Below the pieces are notes generated by a model. The model did no database searches. It saw only the letters and a list, made by a program, of their open reading frames with translations, and was not told the origin of the DNA. The translations under genes and the position numbers were made by a program. From DATARH01 sp050246595 (GTDB lineage Bacteria; Pseudomonadota; Alphaproteobacteria; ATCC43930; CGMCC-115725), in contig JBFWVT010000057.1 of NCBI GenBank assembly GCA_050246595.1, positions 1 through 30,851 of the forward strand: a stretch of 30,851 bases of DNA, given 5' to 3'. Positions 7,270 through 14,802 of the stretch are shown here, in pieces. Numbering within the stretch: the first letter of the stretch is position 1; the number at the start of each line of letters is the position of its first letter.

Positions 7270-7824
7270 TCATGCGGATACCGGCAGCCTGTCGCCGTCG
7301 GACGGCGGGTCCACCTCGAACGCATTCACGATGCCGCACAGCATCGCATAGTAATTCGCGATTGCGGTCAGCTCGACCAGCCATTGCACCCCGTGCCGCT
7401 CCCGCAACCGATCGAACACGTCCCTGTCGGTGCGGTTGGTCCGCATCAATTGCCGGATATAGGTGACGACATCGGCCTCGTCTGCGGGCAGCGAGGACGG
7501 GTCGCCCTTTTGCCGCAACAGGTCGATCATCGCCTGCGATACGCCGGCGCGCTGCGCCGCGGCGACCTGGGCGGCCCAGACATAGGCCCCCTCCCGCTCG
7601 CGCACCGCCGCGAGGATCGCGGCAAAGCGCGGGTTCGGTTCGACGATCGTTCCGTCGCGGTTGAACGGTACCATCGGCAGGAGTTTGGAGGCCAGTTGCG
7701 GGCTGTGCAGCAGCACGCTGAACGGCCCGCGCACCCGGCCAAAGACGCCGAGCACGTCATCGACGACATGGTGGTGTTCGGCCGACACGTCGTCCTTGCC
7801 GGTAATCGGCGGCACACGCGGCAT
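7270..7824 (-). CDS. Carboxymuconolactone decarboxylase-like (AhpD-fold) protein
   Basis: A 184-residue helical protein of the CMD/AhpD superfamily. The signature helix is present as REREGAYVWAAQVAAAQRAG followed by VSQAMIDLLRQKGD, preceded by RGPFSVLLHSPQLASKLLPM. The AhpD CxxC redox pair is absent, with YVWAAQ in its place, so peroxidase activity is unlikely. Relatives include gamma-carboxymuconolactone decarboxylase and many proteins of unknown substrate. A strong ribosome site (GGAGGGGAG) precedes ATG 7824. It follows the nitroreductase by 27 bases in the same direction, and the pair probably forms an operon acting on an aromatic or quinone-like compound, which is inference. Confidence 0.85.
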   Translation of the reverse strand: MPRVPPITGKDDVSAEHHHVVDDVLGVFGRVRGPFSVLLHSPQLASKLLPMVPFNRDGTIVEPNPRFAAILAAVREREGAYVWAAQVAAAQRAGVSQAMIDLLRQKGDPSSLPADEADVVTYIRQLMRTNRTDRDVFDRLRERHGVQWLVELTAIANYYAMLCGIVNAFEVDPPSDGDRLPVSA

Positions 7825-7851
7825 CGCTCCCCTCCCCTTCCCTCGCGTTGA

Positions 7852-8520
7852 TCAGAGTCCCGGATAGGGCTGGCCCCATTTGTCCTGGAACACGACATCC
7901 TTCAGCGGCCCGCGGCCGAGCTTGCCAAAGCGGCCCATCGGCCAGCCGATCGGCAGGATCGCGTAGGATTGGACCCCCGGCGGCAGACCGAAAATCGCAT
8001 CGACCTCCTTGCCGTAACCGGTATGTCTTGTCGTCAGCGTCGTGCCGAGACCGAGCGCGCGGGCCGCCAGGCACATATTCTGCACCGCGCCGTAGATCGA
8101 CGAGCCGGCGGTGCGCCCCGGGTTTTCGCCCGCCTCCAGGCAGGCGACGATCCATACCGGCGCCTCATGGTAATGATCGGTCAGATACTCGACCGCGGCG
8201 TGCTGGCGCTTGTAGCGCTCCGGGTCGGAACCCGGCGGCGGCGCACTTCCGGCGTAGCGCGGCCCGACCGTCTCGTCGTAAAGCCGCTTGTACCAGACCT
8301 GCACCTGCTTCTTGATCTCGGGGTCCTTGACGACGAGAAACCGCCATTTCTGCGTGTTGCCGCCGGACGGCGCATACTGGCCGGCCTGGAGAATTCTGTT
8401 GATCAGCGCGTCGGGCACCGGGTCCGGCTTCAGCCGGCGCATCGCCCGCATCGTGCTCATCGCTTCCCACAGATTGTCGGTCGGCTCACGGTTCGGTCCC
8501 CGGTCGGCTGCTTCCGGCAT
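7852..8520 (-). CDS. Nitroreductase-family flavoprotein
   Basis: A 222-residue FMN-binding protein of the nitroreductase superfamily. The N-terminal STMRAMRRLKPDPVPDALIN contains the Arg-rich FMN phosphate site. APSGGNTQKWRFLVV is the conserved Pro-Ser-xx-Asn-Trp-like segment. EAPVWIVACLEA, SIYGAVQNMCLAARALGLGT and the C-terminal LPIGWPMGRFG complete the fold. Family members reduce nitroaromatics, quinones or enones with NAD(P)H; a few act as dehydrogenases or iodotyrosine deiodinase-like enzymes. The substrate is not evident. It is divergent from the CoA-transferase gene, and the roughly 150-base gap between them must hold both promoters and includes a short palindromic repeat. Confidence 0.9.
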   Translation of the reverse strand: MPEAADRGPNREPTDNLWEAMSTMRAMRRLKPDPVPDALINRILQAGQYAPSGGNTQKWRFLVVKDPEIKKQVQVWYKRLYDETVGPRYAGSAPPPGSDPERYKRQHAAVEYLTDHYHEAPVWIVACLEAGENPGRTAGSSIYGAVQNMCLAARALGLGTTLTTRHTGYGKEVDAIFGLPPGVQSYAILPIGWPMGRFGKLGRGPLKDVVFQDKWGQPYPGL

Positions 8521-8565
8521 CGGCGTCCTCCTGAATTCACGGCTGAGGCGACTTTAAACCGTAGG

Positions 8566-8590
8566 ATGGGTTGAGCGAAGCGAAACCCAT
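8566..8590. repeat. Short interspersed palindrome ATGGGTT...AACCCAT
   Basis: ATGGGTT (8566-8572) and AACCCAT (8584-8590) flank GAGCGAAGCGA, the core of a widespread proteobacterial repeat usually written GTAGGATGGGTtGAGCGAAGCGAAACCCATC. It lies in the divergent gap between the nitroreductase and CoA-transferase genes, close to where the upstream promoter of one of them would be. Confidence 0.75.
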
Positions 8591-8669
8591 TGCCTTCCAA
8601 CAAACGCTGCTTCCGGGCAGCACCACATCCGAATACAGTAGCGCGCGTTCCACACCGGCGAGAGGCTCG

Positions 8670-9878
8670 ATGCACGACACATCCGGAAAAAAGCCGTTTG
8701 CCGGCATCCGCATTCTCGACTTTACGCGCTATGTCGCCGGGCCGTTCGGGACCTACCAACTGGCGCTACAGGGCGCCGATGTCATCAAGATCGAGCCGAA
8801 AGCCGGCGACGACATGCGCCATTCGCAGCTCAGCCGCGAATGGGCCGCGAAGGGTCTCGGGCCATCGTTTCTCGGCATCAATTCGAACAAGCGCAGCCTG
8901 ACCCTGGACCTGACCAAACCGCAGGCTGTCGCGATCGTCAAAAAACTGGCCGAGCGCGCCGATGTCGTCTGGGAAAATTTCCGGCCCGGCGTGATGGACC
9001 GGTTCGGCATCGGCTACGAGACGTTGCGCGCGCTGAACCCGAAACTCATTTATTGCGCCGTCTCCGGCTTTGGCCAGAACGGCCCGGAGCGCGGCACCGC
9101 CGCGTTTGACGGCAAGTTGCAGGCGATGTCCGGGATCATGTCGATCACCGGCCACGAGGACAAAGGCCCGACCCGTGCCGGTTTTGCGCTATGCGACACG
9201 ATCGGCGGAATGACCGCCGCCTTCGCGGTCGCCGGCGCGCTGTTTCAGCGCACCCATACCGGCGAGGGGCAGTTGGTCGATGTCGCGATGCTCGATGCGG
9301 CGCTGGCGTTTATCGCGCCGCAGATCGCCGAATACACGGTGACCGGCCACCGGCACCGCCAGTTCGGCAACCTGTCCTCGACCGGCAAGGTTACCGGCAA
9401 CCGCTTCAAGGCCGGCGAGGGCGACCTGATGCTCGCCGTGATGACCGAGAGGCAGTTTGCCAATCTGATGACCGCGCTCGGCCGCCCCGACACGCTGTCC
9501 GACCCGCGTTTCGCGGACTGGCCGAGCCGCAGCCGCAACGAGCCGGAATTGCGCGCGATCATCGAGGAAGCGCTGGCAGGCGACAGCGCGCGTCACTGGG
9601 AAAAGCGGCTGACCGAATCCGACGTGCCCTGCGCCGCGATCTGGCCGATTTCCGAGATCGTCCATCATCCGCAGCTCGAACACCGCGAGGTCATGCAGCA
9701 AGTCGAGGCGCCATACGGCGACTTGCGCCTCGCCGGCTCCGGGTTCCGTCTCGAACACGACGGCGGCGGCATCGACCGCCCGCCGCCGCTGCTCGGTGAA
9801 CATACCGAAGAAATCCTTGCCGAAGCCGGCTACGCTGCCGCCGAGATTGCGGCGTTTCGCGAGGAGGGCGTCGTATAG
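8670..9878 (+). CDS. CaiB/BaiF-type (family III) CoA transferase
   Basis: A 402-residue family III CoA transferase, moving CoA between carboxylic acids through an aspartyl-CoA thioester. Conserved points are LDFTRYVAGPFGTYQLALQGADVIKIE at the start (about 16-42, given here as two joined family motifs), SLTLDLTKPQA, the hallmark WENFRPGVMDRFG near 101-113, and AFDGKLQAMSGIM whose Asp147 fits the catalytic Asp of formyl-CoA transferase. The C-terminal part (DVPCAAIWPISEIV, HPQLEHREV) is typical. ATG 8670 is preceded by GAGAGG and matches the family start; a TTG at 8571 in frame would add 33 unrelated residues through a repeat. The substrate acid cannot be told from sequence. Confidence 0.92.
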   Translation: MHDTSGKKPFAGIRILDFTRYVAGPFGTYQLALQGADVIKIEPKAGDDMRHSQLSREWAAKGLGPSFLGINSNKRSLTLDLTKPQAVAIVKKLAERADVVWENFRPGVMDRFGIGYETLRALNPKLIYCAVSGFGQNGPERGTAAFDGKLQAMSGIMSITGHEDKGPTRAGFALCDTIGGMTAAFAVAGALFQRTHTGEGQLVDVAMLDAALAFIAPQIAEYTVTGHRHRQFGNLSSTGKVTGNRFKAGEGDLMLAVMTERQFANLMTALGRPDTLSDPRFADWPSRSRNEPELRAIIEEALAGDSARHWEKRLTESDVPCAAIWPISEIVHHPQLEHREVMQQVEAPYGDLRLAGSGFRLEHDGGGIDRPPPLLGEHTEEILAEAGYAAAEIAAFREEGVV

Positions 9879-9920
9879 ACCACGTACTCGTAACCGCTCC
9901 CACGGCGGCTTTCGGAATTT

Positions 9921-9946
9921 CGGCCTCTTCGGCCGGGCTCGCCCGG
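9921..9946 (+). terminator. Tandem hairpins after the CoA-transferase gene
   Basis: CGGCC-TCTTC-GGCCG (9921-9935) overlaps a second palindrome, CCGGGC-TC-GCCCGG (9933-9946), about 45 bases past the stop at 9878. No clean U-run follows; CCCCTTTTG lies some 15 bases later. It may end the transcript weakly, or be a repeat. Confidence 0.35.
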
Positions 9947-10023
9947 ACCAGCCTCATCGGCCCCTTTTGCCCGTCAAGGGTCCCTCCAATAACGCAGGCG
10001 ATCTTGACCGGGACGGCGGCAGA

Positions 10024-10052
10024 TTGACAATCTGTCGCAACCTCGCAAATGC
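10024..10052 (+). promoter_or_regulatory. Possible sigma-70 promoter for the lactonase gene
   Basis: A perfect TTGACA at 10024-10029 is followed after 17 bases by AAATGC at 10047-10052, a poor -10 match. It lies 25 bases before the ATG at 10077. The -35 box and spacing are good, the -10 box is weak, and no conserved block supports it. Confidence 0.3.
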
Positions 10053-10076
10053 GGTGAGATGACATAGGGGAAGGCA

Positions 10077-11309
10077 ATGAAGAAAGCATCAGCCGCCGCA
10101 AACGGGCGCATCGACAGGCGCGTTGTGCTAAAGACCGGCGCGGCTCTCGCCGCGGCCGGATCGGCGGTGCTGCGGGGCGAATACGCCGAGGCGCAGCCGC
10201 AAGCCGGCCGCCCGACGGCGCTGTTCGCCTATGTCGGCGCCTTCACGACGCCGCAGCGCAAGGGGCATGGCGGCGGGATCAACGTCTACCGGGTGGACCC
10301 GGCCTCGGGCGCCTGGAGCCACGAACAGCTTCTCGAAATCGTCAATCCGTCCTTCCTGGCGCTCGACCGGGCGCAGCGCTTTCTCTATTCGGTGCATGCC
10401 GACCTCGAAGAGGTCAGCGCCTACGAGATCGACAGGCAGAATGGGCACATCGCGGCGCTCAACCGGCAGTCCTGCGGCGGCAAGAACCCGGTCAGCCTGG
10501 CGGTCGATCCGACGGGAAGATGGATCGTCACAGCCAATTACACCGGCGGGTCGGTCGGGGTCGTGCCGATCGAGAAGAACGGAACCTTGGGACCGCGCAG
10601 CGATCTGGTGATGCTGCAGGGCGAGCCGGGTCCGAATGGGAGACGGCAGGCAAGTTCGCATCCGCACGACACGGTTTTCGATCCGAGCGGCCGGTTCATC
10701 GCGGTACCCGATCTGGGGTTCGACCGGATCTTCGTCTTCCGCCTCGACGCGGCAAGCGGAAAGCTGACGCCGAACGACCCGCCCTTTGTCGCGACGCGCG
10801 CGGGCGCCGGTCCGCGGCATATCGCGTTTCATCCGACGATGCCGTTCGCGTACGTCATCAACGAACTCGGTTCGAGCGTCGCCACGTACCGCTTCGATCC
10901 GGAGCGCGGCAGCCTCCAGCCGATCCAGATCGTCCCGTCCATTCCGCCGAATTACACCGGCAACAATCACGGCGCCGATGTCGTCGTTGCGCCTTCCGGC
11001 CGGGCCGTCTACGCCTCCAACCGCGGTCACGACAGCATCGCGGTTTTCGCGGTCAATCAACAGGACGGGACCCTGACCCCGGCAGGCTGGGCACCCACCA
11101 AGGCGAAGTCCCCGCGCTTTTTCACGCTCGATCCGGCGGGCAAGATGCTCTACGCGGCCAATCCCGACGAGGGCTTCAGCGGGCAGCCGCAAAACGCCAC
11201 CGATTTGATCGTGCCGTACAGGATCAATGACGCGGACGGGATGCTGACTCCGACCGGTCAGACCATCAAGACCAACAGCCCGTGCACGATCGTCTTCGCC
11301 AGCATGTAG
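10077..11309 (+). CDS. Exported beta-propeller lactonase, 6-phosphogluconolactonase (YbhE) family, Tat signal
   Basis: A 410-residue seven-bladed propeller lactonase. Repeats typical of the family include NPSFLALDRAQRFLYSVHAD, GKNPVSLAVDPTGRWIVTAN followed by YTGGSVGV, SHPHDTVFDPSGRFIAVPDL, GPRHIAFHPTMPFAYVINEL, and SPRFFTLDPAGKMLYAANPD. In E. coli Pgl the related enzyme hydrolyses 6-phosphogluconolactone in the cytosol. Here the N-terminus has a twin-arginine signal, IDRRVVLKTGAALAAAGSAV, with probable cleavage after AEA near residue 40, so the mature protein should be periplasmic and is unlikely to serve the pentose phosphate path. Cyclic-ester or sugar lactone hydrolysis outside the membrane is an inference. 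A good ribosome site (GGGGAAGG) precedes the ATG. Confidence 0.9.
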   Translation: MKKASAAANGRIDRRVVLKTGAALAAAGSAVLRGEYAEAQPQAGRPTALFAYVGAFTTPQRKGHGGGINVYRVDPASGAWSHEQLLEIVNPSFLALDRAQRFLYSVHADLEEVSAYEIDRQNGHIAALNRQSCGGKNPVSLAVDPTGRWIVTANYTGGSVGVVPIEKNGTLGPRSDLVMLQGEPGPNGRRQASSHPHDTVFDPSGRFIAVPDLGFDRIFVFRLDAASGKLTPNDPPFVATRAGAGPRHIAFHPTMPFAYVINELGSSVATYRFDPERGSLQPIQIVPSIPPNYTGNNHGADVVVAPSGRAVYASNRGHDSIAVFAVNQQDGTLTPAGWAPTKAKSPRFFTLDPAGKMLYAANPDEGFSGQPQNATDLIVPYRINDADGMLTPTGQTIKTNSPCTIVFASM

Positions 11310-11327
11310 GGTTCGGTTCTACCCTTC

Positions 11328-11343
11328 GCCGCCTCTCGGCGGC
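11328..11343. terminator. GCCGCC-TCTC-GGCGGC hairpin between convergent genes
   Basis: A perfect 6-bp GC stem with a four-base loop sits in the 45-base gap between the lactonase stop (11309) and the M20 peptidase stop (11355). Neither side has a strong U-run, so it is a candidate bidirectional end rather than a textbook terminator. Confidence 0.5.
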
Positions 11344-11354
11344 ACTTGTTCCGT

Positions 11355-12788
11355 TCAAGCGTGGCGCGCCGCGTGATCCGCCAGCACCCGCGCGATCACC
11401 CGCGTGATCCGCCGTCCGGTGGGCAGGTGCAGAAATTCGTTCGGGCCGTGCGCGTTCGAATGCGGCCCGAGCACGCCGGTCACGACAAACTGCGCCTCGG
11501 GAAACTTCTCGCCGAGCATCGCCATGAATGGGATGCTGCCGCCCTCGCCCATATAGGCCGGCGGCGCCCCGAACGCGCTCTGCGAGGCGCGTGCCAGCGA
11601 GGCTTCGAGCCACGGCGCGAGCGCCGGCGCGTTCCATCCCGGCGAGGCCGCCTGCGGCACGAAGCGGATGTGCGCGCCATAGGGCGGGTCCTCCTCGAAC
11701 AGGGTTTTCAGCACCGTTCCGGCGGCTTCGGCATCGAGGGTCGGGGGCAGCCGCAGGCTCAGCTTCGCGGTCGTGTACGGCAGCAATACGTTGCCGGCGT
11801 CTCCCGGCGTTGGCAGCCCGTCGATGCCGGTGATCGCGAGTTGCGGACGCCAGGTGCGGTTCAGCACCAGTTCGGCCAGATCGTCGGCCATCGGCCCGAC
11901 CCCCGGCGCGAACGGGTACTCGGTGTACACCGCCTCGCCGAGCGCCGCCGCCGCGACGCGCGCCTGTTCGATACGCTCCTGCGGGACCTGGACATAAAGC
12001 TCCGGCAGCCGGACCGCGCCATTGCTCTCGTCCTCCAACCGCGATAGAAGCATCCGCAGGATGCGGAAGCTCGACGGCACGACCCCGGAGGCGTGACCCG
12101 AATGCACGCCTTCGGTCAGAACCTCGACCGTCAGCGTCCCGGCCGCGATGCCGCGCAATGACGTGGTCATCCAGAGCTGGTCGTAATTGCCGCAGCCCGA
12201 ATCGAGACAGATCACCAGCGACGGAGAGCCGATGCGGTCGGCCAGATGCTCGATATAATGCGGCAGGTCGTAGCTGCCCGATTCCTCGCAGGCCTCGATG
12301 AGGATCACGCAGCGGGCATGCGGCGCCCCCTGGTCGCGCAAGCCCAGCAGCGCCGTCAGCGCCCCGAACATCGCGTAGCCGTCATCGGCGCCGCCGCGGC
12401 CGTAGAGCCTGTCGCCGTCGATCCTCGGGGTCCACGGGCCGTAACCCTCGGCCCAGCCGACCATCTCCGGCTGCTTGTCAAGATGGCCGTAGAGCAGCAC
12501 CGTATCGGGATTGGCCCTGGCGCCGCTGGCGGGCACCTCGATCAGCATCAGCGGCGTGCGGCCGGGCAGGCGGACGATGTCGAGCGTCGCACCGGGCAAT
12601 GCGGCGATCCGGGCGCGCGCCCAGCTCTCGAACAGCCTGACGGCCTCGTCCATATAGCCGTGCTCGGCCCATTGCGGATCGAATGACGGCGATTTGTTCG
12701 GGATTTTGATGTATTCGACCAGGGTTGGGACGATGTCGTCGCCCCAGCATTGATCGACCAGTTTCCCGAGCCTGTTCGTGTCCAGCAT
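11355..12788 (-). CDS. M20-family metallopeptidase (dipeptidase/DapE-ArgE superfamily)
   Basis: A 477-residue zinc-dependent peptidase of family M20. Metal and catalytic sites are all visible: LLYGHLDKQPE (His102, Asp104), GRGGADDGYAM (Asp135), EACEESGS (Glu168 as general base, Glu169 as ligand), CLDSGCGNYD (Asp196) and the late GPHSNAHGPNEFL with the last His. The dimerisation lid starts at about residue 210 with GTLTVEVLTEGVHSGHASG. Length and the HLDKQPE form match the M20 dipeptidase/CNDP-like subgroup, which acts on di- and tripeptides, more than DapE or ArgE. No signal peptide, so cytosolic. GGAGAGGG precedes the ATG. It lies 86 bases after the rppH stop in the same direction. Confidence 0.92.
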   Translation of the reverse strand: MLDTNRLGKLVDQCWGDDIVPTLVEYIKIPNKSPSFDPQWAEHGYMDEAVRLFESWARARIAALPGATLDIVRLPGRTPLMLIEVPASGARANPDTVLLYGHLDKQPEMVGWAEGYGPWTPRIDGDRLYGRGGADDGYAMFGALTALLGLRDQGAPHARCVILIEACEESGSYDLPHYIEHLADRIGSPSLVICLDSGCGNYDQLWMTTSLRGIAAGTLTVEVLTEGVHSGHASGVVPSSFRILRMLLSRLEDESNGAVRLPELYVQVPQERIEQARVAAAALGEAVYTEYPFAPGVGPMADDLAELVLNRTWRPQLAITGIDGLPTPGDAGNVLLPYTTAKLSLRLPPTLDAEAAGTVLKTLFEEDPPYGAHIRFVPQAASPGWNAPALAPWLEASLARASQSAFGAPPAYMGEGGSIPFMAMLGEKFPEAQFVVTGVLGPHSNAHGPNEFLHLPTGRRITRVIARVLADHAARHA

Positions 12789-12874
12789 GAAGCGCCCTCT
12801 CCGATCTCCGCGCCGGCACTATACACCGGCTTCTTGCAGGGGGACGCTGCCGGGTCGTTGCCGGCCGGCTGATT

Positions 12875-13390
12875 TCAGACTGAACCGTCCCGGAGCCGCG
12901 AAAAGCGGCAATACGGGCGCAGCTCTTCAAGCACGGCAAGATACACAGGGCGCTTGAACGGCACGATCAGCTCGGGCAGGCGCTCGGCGGCAACCCACTG
13001 CCAAGCGTCGAATTCCGGGTGTTCGGCGGCGGCGGGATCAATGTCGCCGTCCTCGCCGGTAAACCGCATCGCAAACCATTTCTGTCGCTGGCCGCGATAG
13101 CGTCCGCCCCAGGATTTGCCGGCGATCTCGGCCGGCAACTCGTAATGCAGCCATCCGGTCGTTTCGCCGAGAATTTCGGCCTTGTTGGTACCGATTTCCT
13201 CGCGCAGCTCGCGCAACGCCGCCGCGCGCGGGGTCTCGCCCGGATCGATCCCGCCCTGCGGCATCTGCCAAGCCGCGAGGCCCGCCGGCACATCGGCGCG
13301 GCGCCCGACGAATACCAAGCCTTCCGGGTTCACCAACATGACGCCGACCCCGGGGCGGTAGAACGGCAATTCGCTGTCGGGCAGGGTCAA
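12875..13390 (-). CDS. rppH: RNA 5'-pyrophosphohydrolase RppH (Nudix)
   Basis: RppH removes pyrophosphate from triphosphorylated mRNA 5' ends, opening them to RNase attack. The 171-residue protein has the family-specific YRPGVGVMLVN start and WQMPQGGIDPGET leading into the Nudix box, which continues as AAALRELREEIG at about 46-68 with the REx2EE metal-binding core intact. KSWGGRYRGQRQKWFAMRF and the PEFDAWQWV segment are also RppH marks. In many alphaproteobacteria rppH follows ctpA, as it does here about 100 bases after its stop. Confidence 0.95.
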   Translation of the reverse strand: MTLPDSELPFYRPGVGVMLVNPEGLVFVGRRADVPAGLAAWQMPQGGIDPGETPRAAALRELREEIGTNKAEILGETTGWLHYELPAEIAGKSWGGRYRGQRQKWFAMRFTGEDGDIDPAAAEHPEFDAWQWVAAERLPELIVPFKRPVYLAVLEELRPYCRFSRLRDGSV

Positions 13391-13488
13391 GGGCCCGAGA
13401 ATGTCGAGGCGCAGGTCCCGGCTTTCACCGGGACCATGCAGGACAGGTACACGCTACCGCTCAGGACCGTTGGCCTCAAACACCGCAC

Positions 13489-14802
13489 TCAGTTGATAAT
13501 GCGGCCGTTGAACAGCGAGATGCCGCGCAGCATGTCGACTGCTCGCGCCAGCTGGTAATCTTCGGCCGTACCGATCAGCGACGGATCGACTGTCTTTTCT
13601 TCCTTTTCTTCGGCCGTGTCCGCGTCCTTGGAGCTGTCTTCCGACTTGCCGGTCTTGTCCTCGGGCTTGGCGGAAGCTTGTTTGCCGCTGTCTGGCTTCT
13701 TGGCATTCTCGATCTTCGCGGCCTCGACCATCACGTCGGGATCGATTCCCCTGGCCTGTATCGAACGACCCGACGGGGTGTAGTAGCGGGCCGTCGTCAG
13801 CCGCATCGCGCCATGTCCGGCGAGCGGAATGATCGTCTGCACCGACCCTTTGCCGAACGATTTGGTGCCCATGATCACGGCGCGATGGTGGTCCTGCAGC
13901 GCGCCGGCAACAATCTCGCTAGCCGAGGCCGAGCCGCCGTTGATCAGGATCGCGATCGGCAGCCCCGAGGCAATGTCGCCAGGCCGCGCGTTATAGCGCT
14001 GTGCATCTTCGGACCGGCGGCCGCGGGTCGATACGATCTCACCCCGATCGAGAAACGCGTCCGATACGGCGACCGCCTGGTCGAGCAGACCGCCCGGATT
14101 GTTGCGCAGGTCGAGCACGATGCCGGCAAGCTTTTTGCCGGCTTCCTGCTTCAACTTCTTCATCGCGTTGTTGACGTTGATATCGGTTTGCTCGTTGAAC
14201 GACGTAATGCGGATATAGCCGATATCCTTGTTCTCCAGATGCGAGCGAACCGAGCGGATCTTGATGATCGCGCGGGTCAGCTTGACATCGAACGGCTCCC
14301 GCCCCTCGCGTCGCACGGTCAGCGTGAGATCGCTGTTGACCGGCCCACGCATCTTTTCGACCGCTTCCGGCAATGTCAGACCCTGCACCGGATTGCCGTC
14401 GAGATGCGTGATCAGATCGCCGGGCTTGAGGCCGGCATTCGCGGCCGGGGTGTCGTCGATCGGCGAGACGACCTTCACCAGCCCGTTCTCCATCGACACC
14501 TCGATGCCGAGCCCGCCGAATTCGCCGCGTGTCTGAACTTTCATATCGGTGAAGTTCTTCGCGTTCAGAAAATTCGAATGCGGATCGAGCGCGGTCAGCA
14601 TGCCGTTGATCGCGCCCTCGACGAGCGTGTCGTCCTTCACGTCCTCGGCGTAGTTGGAGCGCACGATTTCGAGGACATCGCCGAACAGGTTGAGCTGCTT
14701 GTACGTATCGGCCGTGTTTGGCTCCGCCGCCCCGGCGCCGTACCCCAGCGTGACGAGAAGAACCGCTCCGGCAGCCGCCGCGATCAGCCCGACTTGCTTC
14801 AT
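13489..14802 (-). CDS. ctpA: Carboxy-terminal processing peptidase CtpA (S41)
   Basis: A 437-residue S41 serine peptidase. An N-terminal signal/anchor (about 3-26, ending AGAAEP) targets it to the periplasm. A PDZ domain spans about 90-165 (GGLGIEVSMENGLVKVVSP, then GLKPGDLITHLDG). The catalytic core has LDLRNNPGGLL, NGGSASASEIVAGALQD with Ser293 as nucleophile, and GTKSFGKGSVQ with Lys318, the correct 25 residues later, as general base. The tail (365-410) is a Lys/Glu/Asp/Ser-rich low-complexity linker followed by a helix. CtpA enzymes trim or degrade envelope proteins including cell-wall hydrolases. ATG 14802 overlaps the stop of the EnvC-like gene by four bases (ATGA), so translation is coupled. 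Confidence 0.96.
   Translation of the reverse strand: MKQVGLIAAAAGAVLLVTLGYGAGAAEPNTADTYKQLNLFGDVLEIVRSNYAEDVKDDTLVEGAINGMLTALDPHSNFLNAKNFTDMKVQTRGEFGGLGIEVSMENGLVKVVSPIDDTPAANAGLKPGDLITHLDGNPVQGLTLPEAVEKMRGPVNSDLTLTVRREGREPFDVKLTRAIIKIRSVRSHLENKDIGYIRITSFNEQTDINVNNAMKKLKQEAGKKLAGIVLDLRNNPGGLLDQAVAVSDAFLDRGEIVSTRGRRSEDAQRYNARPGDIASGLPIAILINGGSASASEIVAGALQDHHRAVIMGTKSFGKGSVQTIIPLAGHGAMRLTTARYYTPSGRSIQARGIDPDVMVEAAKIENAKKPDSGKQASAKPEDKTGKSEDSSKDADTAEEKEEKTVDPSLIGTAEDYQLARAVDMLRGISLFNGRIIN

Noticed and set aside
10128..11192. Long minus-strand frame opposite the lactonase gene
   Set aside because: Antisense shadow; the plus strand carries a clear Tat signal and propeller repeats.
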